From Burkholderiaceae bacterium (lineage in GTDB: Bacteria; Pseudomonadota; Gammaproteobacteria; Burkholderiales; Burkholderiaceae_F), in NCBI GenBank assembly GCA_017461315.1, contig JAFTYR010000041.1, positions 1 to 34,432 of the forward strand: a stretch of 34,432 nucleotides of DNA, given 5' to 3'. The notes beneath the pieces were generated by a model, which saw only the letters and a list, made by a program, of their open reading frames with translations, was not told where the DNA came from and did no database searches. Both the position numbers and the translations under genes were made by a program. Positions 25,631-34,432 of the stretch are shown piece after piece. The first letter of the stretch is position 1. Each line of letters begins with the position of its first letter.

Positions 25631-26965
25631 ATGTTACCTGTCGTTGCTATCGTAGGACGCCCTAATGTAGGAAAGTCTACGTTATTTAATCGATTGACTC
25701 GTTCTAGAGATGCCTTAGTGGCTGATTTTCCCGGCTTGACTCGGGATAGACACTATGGTGACGGTAAAATTGGTGATAGACCTTATCTAGTGGTTGATAC
25801 AGGAGGTTTTGAACCGATTCGTACTGAGGGTATTGTTCAGGCTATGACTGGGCAGGCCCAATTAGCGATTACTGAAGCTGATGTTGTGATCTTTTTGGTG
25901 GACGGTCGAGCAGGTCTGACGCCTCAAGACATGCGAATCGCTCAAAGTTTGAGAGAAAGTAATAAGAAATGCTTCCTTGCCGTCAATAAGGCTGAGGGGT
26001 TAAATGCCATCATGCAGGCAGAGTTTTATGAGCTTGCATTGGGAGAACCGCATTTGATATCTGCGGCGCACGGTGAAGGTGTTCGCAGTTTGATGGATTT
26101 AGTTCTTGCGGGCTTTCCTAAGGAAGAAGACTCTGAAGAAGCAGATGAAGAACTTAAACACAAGGTAAAGGTTGCTATTGTTGGTAGACCGAATGCAGGA
26201 AAGAGTACTTTGATCAATTCTCTGATTGGGGAAGAGCGATTAATTGCTTTTGATATGCCGGGAACAACACGTGACTCAATCGAAGTTGAGTTTTCCTACA
26301 AGGACAAAGATTACACCTTAATCGATACGGCTGGACTTCGTCGTAGAGGAAAGGTGTTTGAAGCCATCGAGAAATTCTCCGTGGTCAAAACATTGCAGGC
26401 GATTGAAAACTGTAATGTTGCCGTACTTTTGCTAGATGCTCATTCTGGAATTGCTGAGCAAGACGCTAATATTGCTGGATATATTTTAGAAAGTGGACGA
26501 GCTCTTGTAGTTGCGGTCAATAAGTGGGACGACTTAGATAACTACGAAAGAGAAACCGTGAAGCGAGAGCTGGAACGTAAATTACATTTTTTACGTTGGG
26601 CTAAGGTTCTCTTTATTAGTGCTTTGCATAAGCGTGGTTTGTCTACTTTAATGACGGCTATTAATGAAGCGCACGCAGCGGCCTTCATGAAACTATCTAC
26701 TCCAAAACTGACTCGAGCTTTAATTGAGGCGACACAGCGTCAATTACCTCCTAGAGCCGGAGGCGGAAGACCTAAGATGCGTTATGCACACCAAGGTGGC
26801 ATGAATCCACCGGTTATTGTGGTGCACGGCAATGCATTAGGTGATGTTCCGGAAAGCTATCGTCGCTATCTTGAGGGATGGTTTAGAGATCAGTTTAAGT
26901 TGATGGGTACGCCATTGAGGATTGAATTTAAAACAAACCACAATCCGTATGCTCAAAAAGACTAA
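25631..26965 (+). CDS. der: Ribosome assembly GTPase Der (EngA)
   Basis: A 444-residue protein with two tandem GTPase domains: the first with [14 protein letters not shown] (about 8-21) and VDTGGF, the second with [14 protein letters not shown] (about 184-197), DTAGLRRRG and NKWD. A C-terminal KH-like domain follows (about 360-444). Der is essential for late 50S subunit assembly. The start is 5 nt after bamB with little ribosome site, so it is probably translated in coupling with bamB. Confidence 0.97.
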   Translation: MLPVVAIVGRPNVGKSTLFNRLTRSRDALVADFPGLTRDRHYGDGKIGDRPYLVVDTGGFEPIRTEGIVQAMTGQAQLAITEADVVIFLVDGRAGLTPQDMRIAQSLRESNKKCFLAVNKAEGLNAIMQAEFYELALGEPHLISAAHGEGVRSLMDLVLAGFPKEEDSEEADEELKHKVKVAIVGRPNAGKSTLINSLIGEERLIAFDMPGTTRDSIEVEFSYKDKDYTLIDTAGLRRRGKVFEAIEKFSVVKTLQAIENCNVAVLLLDAHSGIAEQDANIAGYILESGRALVVAVNKWDDLDNYERETVKRELERKLHFLRWAKVLFISALHKRGLSTLMTAINEAHAAAFMKLSTPKLTRALIEATQRQLPPRAGGGRPKMRYAHQGGMNPPVIVVHGNALGDVPESYRRYLEGWFRDQFKLMGTPLRIEFKTNHNPYAQKD

Positions 26966-27055
26966 GAATGAGCTCACATAACTGAATTACATAATTTAAA
27001 ATTTGTTAGACAATAATGTTGTAAATGAGTGCGTTAGCACTGTTGGAGAATAATT

Positions 27056-27295
27056 ATGACAAAGGGCCAACTTTTACAAGACCCATTTTTAAATAGCCTT
27101 CGTAAAGGCCGTATTCCTGTTTCAATTTATTTAGTTAATGGCATTAAGCTTCAAGGTCAGATTGAGTCATTTGATCAGTATGTTGTTTTGTTACGCAATA
27201 CTGTGACACAAATGGTCTACAAACACGCTATTAGCACTGTTGTTCCTGCTCGTGCAGTTCCGCTCTCGAATACAGAACAACCAACTGAAGAATAA
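27056..27295 (+). CDS. hfq: RNA chaperone Hfq
   Basis: A hexameric Sm-like protein that pairs small RNAs with mRNAs. The 79 residues are the short form common in betaproteobacteria, without the long E. coli C-tail. Sm1 covers [20 protein letters not shown] to [17 protein letters not shown]; Sm2 includes [16 protein letters not shown] precedes the ATG by 8 nt. A small hairpin AGTGC/GCACT with a GTTA loop (27028-27041) lies immediately before the ribosome site. The 90-nt gap after der probably holds its promoter. hflX follows 2 nt downstream. Confidence 0.98.
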   Translation: MTKGQLLQDPFLNSLRKGRIPVSIYLVNGIKLQGQIESFDQYVVLLRNTVTQMVYKHAISTVVPARAVPLSNTEQPTEE

Positions 27296-27297
27296 CA

Positions 27298-28464
27298 GTG
27301 GTTGATTTTCAGTACAAAAAGGGGGCGGAAGGCCCCCTAAAAGTTTGGCTGGTATCGGTATCGATAGGTCGAGAAGTGCATCCGGACGCGGCGGAAGAAC
27401 TTCATGAGTTATCTACTTCATGTGGATACGATGTGGTTGGTCATACTGAAGCAAAACGAGAAAAACCTGATCCTAAGTTTTATCTCGGGAGCGGAAAGAT
27501 TCATGAAATTGCGGAAGTAGCCAAAAAAGAAAGTGCCGTTACGTTAATTTTTGATGTCGCTCTATCTCCGGCACAGCAACGAAATATCGAAAAAGAAACA
27601 AAACTATTTGTTTTGGATCGAACTGAACTGATTCTAGAAATTTTCAGACAAAGAGCTAAAACAAAAGAAGGTCGCCTACAGGTTGAACTAGCACGTCTAG
27701 AACATCTATCTACCCGATTGATCCGAGGATGGACCCATTTGGAACGACAAAGAGGTGGTTTGTCTAAAACAGGTGGTCCAGGTGAAAAGCAGATTGAGTT
27801 AGACAGACGTATGATTGGTTCTCGAGTTAAAGCACTTAGAGAACAATTAAAAAAACTCGAAAAACAACGAAATACTCAGAGAAAAGCTCGTCAAAGAGGA
27901 TCATTGCTGACGGTAGCCTTAGTCGGCTATACCAATGCGGGTAAATCAACACTTTTTAATCGTTTGACTAAAGAAGGAGTGTATGCGGCGGATCAACTCT
28001 TTGCTACTTTGGATACTACAGCACGACGATGGCATCTTGGTGCAGGAGAGCATGTTGTTTTAAGTGATACGGTTGGATTTATTCGAGGATTGCCTCACCA
28101 ACTGATTGAGGCCTTTAAATCAACACTCGATGAAGCAGTTCAGGCTGATTTATTGCTACACATTGTTGATGCATCTAGTCCGGCACGTCAAGAGCAGATT
28201 AATGAAGTTGAAAAGGTACTTTCAGAAATTGGAGCAGGAGAAATTCCTCAATTTGTTGTTTATAACAAAATCGACCGTTTAGATCGGAAAGCTTCTGTTG
28301 TGCGAAACGCAGATGGATCTCCTAAGGCCGTATCCATTAGTGCAATGAGTGGTGAAGGAATAGATCTTCTCGTAGAGTTGATTTCTGAAATTTCGAAGCA
28401 ACATATAGTGGAAGAAACACCTCCAGAAGATGATGAGGATTGGCTTAAAGAGTTTGAACGGTAA
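27298..28464 (+). CDS. hflX: Ribosome-splitting GTPase HflX
   Basis: A 388-residue GTPase that binds the 50S subunit and splits stalled ribosomes. An N-terminal HflX domain (about 10-190) contains FYLGSGKIHEIAE and the helical stretch RQRAKTKEGRLQVELARLEH; the G domain has GYTNAGKSTLFN (P-loop, about 205), DTVGF and NKID. The C-terminal extension is short. It begins at GTG 2 nt after hfq, the classic hfq-hflX arrangement, with coupling likely. The 114 nt after it contain a hairpin TCGGATGG/CCAT-AG-CCGA (28485-28513) without a T-run. Confidence 0.96.
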   Translation: MVDFQYKKGAEGPLKVWLVSVSIGREVHPDAAEELHELSTSCGYDVVGHTEAKREKPDPKFYLGSGKIHEIAEVAKKESAVTLIFDVALSPAQQRNIEKETKLFVLDRTELILEIFRQRAKTKEGRLQVELARLEHLSTRLIRGWTHLERQRGGLSKTGGPGEKQIELDRRMIGSRVKALREQLKKLEKQRNTQRKARQRGSLLTVALVGYTNAGKSTLFNRLTKEGVYAADQLFATLDTTARRWHLGAGEHVVLSDTVGFIRGLPHQLIEAFKSTLDEAVQADLLLHIVDASSPARQEQINEVEKVLSEIGAGEIPQFVVYNKIDRLDRKASVVRNADGSPKAVSISAMSGEGIDLLVELISEISKQHIVEETPPEDDEDWLKEFER

Positions 28465-28578
28465 TGTGTAACAAAGATCAAAACTCGGATGGTTCTACTC
28501 ATCCATAGCCGATGGTATTGTTAATATGTTTCTCACGTATTTTTATATTTAAATCTTTAAAAAGGAAGGACTCAACTG

Positions 28579-30030
28579 ATGTCATTGAACGATCCTCGCT
28601 GGGGTCGAAATACTTCTGATGATAATGATTCCGATCAGCAGAAGACCCCACAAGTTGATGAGACCAAACAAAATGAGCCTGAACCCAGAGAACCTGAAAT
28701 GAAGGAACCTCGTCAGGAGTACCCTCGTCGCGAGACAAAGCGTGAAGAAATGGATATTGAAGAATTGTGGAAGCAGTTCAATGATCGATTGAATTCGATG
28801 CTTGGTAATAAATCTCGCTCTCGTCATTCTATGTATCAACAGAAAGAAGAGGAGAAGTACGATTCTAAATATGAAGATGGCGGTGATTATCAGGAACCGC
28901 CATTAAGAAATCCAGAACAATTTAAGAATACTTCTGGAGGCAATTTCAATGGTGGAGGTAAACCACCTATCGATTTAAATAATATGGCTAGTAAAGCTTC
29001 TGGCTCTATGGGCTTGTTAGCTGTTTTGATTGCAGTGGGCGCTTGGTTGGCTTCCGGTTTTTACATCGTCCCAGAAGGTCAACGAGGCGTAGTCACCACT
29101 TTTGGAAAGTATTCTGAAACAACCCAAGCTGGTTTCCGCTGGCATGTACCATACCCGGTACAGGATGTTGATTTGGTTGATGTAAGCTCTGTCAGAAAGG
29201 CTGAGATTGGTATAAGAGGTTCAAGTCAACGTCTTAGAGAAGCACTGATGTTGACAGATGACGAAAATATCGTCGACGTTATGTTTAATGTTCAGTACCG
29301 TATCAAAGATGGTCCTGGTGCTGAAGAATTCTTGTTCCGTACACGCGATCCATTAGGCGCTGTTATTCAAACAGCTGAGTCTGCTATGAGGGAAGTGGTT
29401 GGACGTAAAAAGATGGACAGTGTGCTTTTTGAAAGCAAGCTTGAAATTGCTCAAGAAGTTCAAAAACTGATGCAAGAGATGTTGGATCGTTATCACAGCG
29501 GTATCCAGGTTTTATCGGTTGCGATTCAAAATGCTCAACCGCCTGAACAGGTACAAGCTGCGTTTAACGATGCGGTTAAAGCAGGTCAAGACCGTGAACG
29601 ACAGATTAACGAAGGTGAAGCATACGCTAACGACGTTGTACCTAAAGCTCGTGGTTTAGCTGAAAGATTAAGACAAGAAGCTGAAGGTTATAAAGCTGGT
29701 GTGATTTCTCAGGCTGAAGGTGAAGCTTCTCGATTTAATCAAGTCTACGAACAATACAAGCTTGCTCCAAAAGTTACGCGAGATCGTATGTACGTGGATA
29801 CGGTAAAGAATATTTTCGAAAATACAAGCAAAGTTATGATTGACAATAAGCAATCTAATAGTTTGCTTTATTTACCGATGGATAAACTGATTGAAAAGAG
29901 TAAAGAGTCCGGATCGAATCAATCGATAAAGCCTTTATCCGTACAACCAGTCCAAGAAACAGCAAAAACAACAACTCCTACTCATACAAGTAGAGATGCC
30001 GTTCGTAGTTTGTCTCGGGACTTAAGGTGA
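28579..30030 (+). CDS. hflK: FtsH modulator HflK (SPFH/band 7)
   Basis: A 483-residue inner-membrane protein that, with HflC, forms a cage around the protease FtsH and limits its action on membrane substrates. The first 140 residues are cytoplasmic, charged and Gly/Pro/Gln-rich, with an HflK start motif SLNDPRWGR. One membrane helix spans about 143-163, followed by the band 7 domain (FYIVPEGQRGVVTTFGKYSE onward) and a long helical region. At 483 residues it is longer than E. coli HflK (419), mainly in the N-terminal part. AAAGGAAGGA precedes the ATG. hflC follows by 77 nt. Confidence 0.95.
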   Translation: MSLNDPRWGRNTSDDNDSDQQKTPQVDETKQNEPEPREPEMKEPRQEYPRRETKREEMDIEELWKQFNDRLNSMLGNKSRSRHSMYQQKEEEKYDSKYEDGGDYQEPPLRNPEQFKNTSGGNFNGGGKPPIDLNNMASKASGSMGLLAVLIAVGAWLASGFYIVPEGQRGVVTTFGKYSETTQAGFRWHVPYPVQDVDLVDVSSVRKAEIGIRGSSQRLREALMLTDDENIVDVMFNVQYRIKDGPGAEEFLFRTRDPLGAVIQTAESAMREVVGRKKMDSVLFESKLEIAQEVQKLMQEMLDRYHSGIQVLSVAIQNAQPPEQVQAAFNDAVKAGQDRERQINEGEAYANDVVPKARGLAERLRQEAEGYKAGVISQAEGEASRFNQVYEQYKLAPKVTRDRMYVDTVKNIFENTSKVMIDNKQSNSLLYLPMDKLIEKSKESGSNQSIKPLSVQPVQETAKTTTPTHTSRDAVRSLSRDLR

Positions 30031-30107
30031 AAAAGATTGAAAGTGCTTGGAAGTAACTTTTAACTCTTTCTTCCTGGAATTAGGAAAAGGAATTTTCGGA
30101 GTAGTTT

Positions 30108-30989
30108 ATGAAAAAGATTATTGTCGTTGCCACGTTAGCTTTTGCTGTAGGGCTTTTTGGCAAGACTTGTTTGTACACGGTAAATGAACGAGAGTATGCA
30201 TTGGTTTTCATGCTGGGGGAATTAAGAGATGTGGTAAAAACACCAGGTCTGCACTTTAAGATCCCAGCACCTTTACAAAATGTTGTTTACTTAGATAAGC
30301 GCATTTTGACAATTGATGCACCAGTTGCTGATCTTGTTCAAACAAGTGAAAAGAAAAATTTGATGATTGATTCTTTCGTCAAATGGCGTATCGCTGATCC
30401 TCGTCGTTATTGGGTCTCTTTCCAAGGAAGTGAGAAGGCCGCTGAGGACCGAGTGTCCGCCCTTTTACGAGATGTATTAAACCAAGCCGTTAACCGTCGC
30501 ACGGTTAATGACATCACATCACGAGATCGTGCACGTGCTATGGCCGATATTTCCGAGTCTCTTCAAAAAAGAGTTGAAGATCTCGGTATTGATATTGTGG
30601 ATGTTCGTTTGAAGCGAGTTGATTTCACGCCAGAAATTTCCGAATCTGTTTACCGTCGTATGGAAGCGGAACGTAAGCGAGTTGCTAGCGAGGAACGTTC
30701 AAAGGGGGCTGCAGAGGCTGAAAAGATCAAGGCTGACGCAGATCGTCAACGTGAAGTGATCTTGGCAGAAGCTTATCGTGATGCTCAAGCAATTAAAGGT
30801 GCAGGAGATGCTAAGGCAAATGAAACTTACGCAAAAGCTTTTGGTAAGGATCCAGAATTTGCTAAATTCTATCGTTCTCTAGACGCCTACCGATCTTCCT
30901 TTAAGGGACAGAAGGATATGATGGTTCTTGATCCAAGTAGCGAGTTCTTTGATTATTTCAAGGAGTCGAAAACCACCACAAACAAGTAA
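30108..30989 (+). CDS. hflC: FtsH modulator HflC (SPFH/band 7)
   Basis: Partner of HflK. It has 293 residues with an N-terminal membrane anchor (about 4-22), a band 7 domain (YTVNEREYALVFMLGELRDV, then LHFKIPAPLQNVVYLDKRIL) and an Ala/Glu/Lys-rich coiled coil (about 185-250). The length is that of the family (290-330). CGGAG precedes the ATG. The order hflK-hflC-DUF2065-hisZ is typical for Burkholderiales. Confidence 0.96.
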   Translation: MKKIIVVATLAFAVGLFGKTCLYTVNEREYALVFMLGELRDVVKTPGLHFKIPAPLQNVVYLDKRILTIDAPVADLVQTSEKKNLMIDSFVKWRIADPRRYWVSFQGSEKAAEDRVSALLRDVLNQAVNRRTVNDITSRDRARAMADISESLQKRVEDLGIDIVDVRLKRVDFTPEISESVYRRMEAERKRVASEERSKGAAEAEKIKADADRQREVILAEAYRDAQAIKGAGDAKANETYAKAFGKDPEFAKFYRSLDAYRSSFKGQKDMMVLDPSSEFFDYFKESKTTTNK

Positions 30990-31004
30990 TATAAGGAAAT
31001 AAAA

Positions 31005-31193
31005 ATGGAAGCCCTTTTATGTGCAATTGGTTTTTTCTTGATCATAGAAGGGCTTTTTCCATTTATAGCTCCAGATAAGTGGAAAGAAGCTTTAAAAAGT
31101 GTTCAAAAAATTCCTAACGCAAATATTCGAAAAGTGGCTCTCGTCAGTGTAGTCTTAGGCCTGGCACTGGTGTGGTACACCAAGATTATGTAA
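31005..31193 (+). CDS. DUF2065 (YjeT-like) small membrane protein
   Basis: A 62-residue protein with two membrane helices (about 3-22 and 42-60) and the signature LLCAIGFFLIIEGLFPFIAP, which marks DUF2065. The function is unknown; the gene accompanies hflC in many proteobacteria. AAGGAA lies before the ATG; it is 15 nt after hflC and 10 nt before hisZ, so all are probably one message. Confidence 0.9.
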   Translation: MEALLCAIGFFLIIEGLFPFIAPDKWKEALKSVQKIPNANIRKVALVSVVLGLALVWYTKIM

Positions 31194-31203
31194 GAGGAGT
31201 GAA

Positions 31204-33682
<2,479 letters not shown>

Positions 33683-33695
33683 AACAATATAGAAT

Positions 33696-33730
33696 ATAGG
33701 GCACACATTTGTTGTGCCCTATTTATTTAA
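33696..33730 (+). terminator. purA terminator
   Basis: ATAGGGCACA (33696-33705) and TGTGCCCTAT (33713-33722) form a perfect 10-bp stem with a 7-nt loop, 13 nt after the purA stop, followed by TTATTTAAC. The T-run is modest, so some readthrough into the next gene is possible. Confidence 0.75.
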
Positions 33731-33745
33731 CTTTGAGATTTACTG

Positions 33746-34267
33746 ATGAAAGACCTTCACGTTTCATGGGATGAGTATCATCGTCTGATTGAGAAACTGG
33801 CTTATAACGTTTATGACAGTGGCTGGAAGTTTGATGCAATTTTGTGTCTTGCTCGAGGCGGACTTCGTCCAGGTGATATGTTATCTCGTATTTTCGACAT
33901 GCCTCTGTCTATTTTGTCTACGAGTTCTTACCGCGAAGCGGCAGGAACCGTGCAAGGTGAGCTGGATATTGGCCAGTACATTGCTTCGAGCCGTCCAGGA
34001 GTTCTCAAAGGAAAAGTACTGCTTGTCGACGATTTGGTTGATTCTGGTTTGACCTTTAAAAAGGTTACAGAACATTTGTCAAAGACAGTTCCTGCTATTA
34101 CCGAAGTACGTACTGCTGTAATTTGGTGGAAGTCTTGTTCTCTTGTTAAACCAGATTATTACGTCGATTATTTAGAAACTAATCCTTGGATTCACCAGCC
34201 ATTTGAAGAATATGATTCTATGACGTTGGGTAAGTTGGTTTCTAAAGTAGAAGGGTACGGAAAATAA
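33746..34267 (+). CDS. Purine (hypoxanthine/xanthine-type) phosphoribosyltransferase
   Basis: A 173-residue salvage enzyme of the type I phosphoribosyltransferase fold. The PRPP loop is VLLVDDLVDSGLTFKKV (about residues 91-107) and CLARGGLRPGDMLSR (about 33-47) is the pyrophosphate-binding loop. It resembles COG2236 (Hpt1-like) proteins, which convert hypoxanthine, guanine or xanthine to the nucleotide using PRPP; the preferred base cannot be fixed from sequence. It lies right after purA, so salvaged IMP could feed PurA. No clear ribosome site beyond TTTGAGA before the ATG. Confidence 0.88.
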   Translation: MKDLHVSWDEYHRLIEKLAYNVYDSGWKFDAILCLARGGLRPGDMLSRIFDMPLSILSTSSYREAAGTVQGELDIGQYIASSRPGVLKGKVLLVDDLVDSGLTFKKVTEHLSKTVPAITEVRTAVIWWKSCSLVKPDYYVDYLETNPWIHQPFEEYDSMTLGKLVSKVEGYGK

Positions 34268-34302
34268 TCTTCGAATAAGTTGCCTATACATAATTCTCTT
34301 AA

Positions 34303-34331
34303 TTGCAAATTCAAGGAAATATCTATAGAAT
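34303..34331 (+). promoter_or_regulatory. Sigma70-type promoter for tRNA-Leu
   Basis: TTGCAA (34303-34308) and TAGAAT (34326-34331, five of six bases) are 17 nt apart, and the mature tRNA begins 13 nt later. This parallels the tRNA-Pro promoter in spacing. Pattern call only. Confidence 0.5.
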
Positions 34332-34343
34332 ACGCAACCTACT

Positions 34344-34430
34344 GCCTAGGTGGCGAAATTGGTAGACGCACCAGCTTCAGGTGCTGGCGCCTTCACGGGC
34401 GTGGGGGTTCGAGTCCCTTCCTAGGCACCA
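34344..34430 (+). tRNA. tRNA-Leu (CAG anticodon)
   Basis: An 87-nt class II tRNA with encoded CCA. Acceptor stem GCCTAGG (34344-34350) pairs with CCTAGGC; the D arm contains AAATTGGTAGACGC; the anticodon stem CCAGC/GCTGG encloses TTCAGGT, giving CAG. A long variable arm (GCGCCTTCACGGGCGT) and the T arm GTTCGAGTC follow. It reads leucine CUG codons. It ends 2 nt before the window edge. Confidence 0.97.
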
Positions 34431-34432
34431 TC

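Noticed and set aside
34344..34430. tRNA-Leu as a phage or island attachment site
   Set aside because: The window ends 2 nt after it, so nothing can be said about the downstream side.

Overview
The window reads as a chromosomal segment of a low-GC (about 40-45% by eye) betaproteobacterium. The best match by gene content and order is Burkholderiales, probably a host-associated, Sutterellaceae/Parasutterella-like lineage. The basis is the block bamB-der-hfq-hflX-hflK-hflC-DUF2065-hisZ-purA-phosphoribosyltransferase, the use of HisZ, a Neisseria/Burkholderia-type trimeric porin, and a 79-residue Hfq. The family-level assignment is inference; no 16S gene is present.

Layout. 0.1-1.4 kb: an NCS2 purine permease. 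1.8-9.3 kb: the translation island thrS-infC-rpmI-rplT-pheS-pheT-ihfA-merR-like, ending at tRNA-Pro(GGG) and a bidirectional terminator. infC starts at a rare ATA codon, and structured leaders precede thrS, rpmI and pheS. 9.5-12.9 kb: a more variable stretch with reverse-strand thiC under a TPP riboswitch and a porin gene with a one-base frameshift. 12.9-16.8 kb: an orphan radical SAM gene, surE, nlpD and rlmD; the pcm and rpoS genes often found in this neighbourhood are not present. 16.9-18.6 kb: three unrecognised five-helix membrane proteins that look like distant paralogues, preceded by an unusual leader with a tandem repeat, a three-codon upstream ORF and competing hairpins. 18.7-26.9 kb: ndk-rlmN-rodZ-like-ispG-hisS-yfgM-like-bamB-der. 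27.0-34.4 kb: hfq-hflX, hflK-hflC-DUF2065, hisZ-purA, a purine phosphoribosyltransferase and tRNA-Leu(CAG).

How the genes work together. Most of the window is core housekeeping: aminoacyl-tRNA synthetases (Thr, Phe, His), initiation factor and ribosomal proteins, rRNA methylases (RlmD, RlmN), ribosome GTPases (Der, HflX), envelope assembly (NlpD, BamB, YfgM-like, RodZ-like), FtsH control (HflK/HflC) and purine metabolism (permease, PurA, phosphoribosyltransferase, Ndk). No integrase, transposase, CRISPR array or rRNA gene was seen. The least explained part is the membrane-protein cassette at 16.8-18.6 kb with its leader. The most testable regulatory observations are that leader, the hairpin enclosing the thiC start, and the thrS and pheST leaders.
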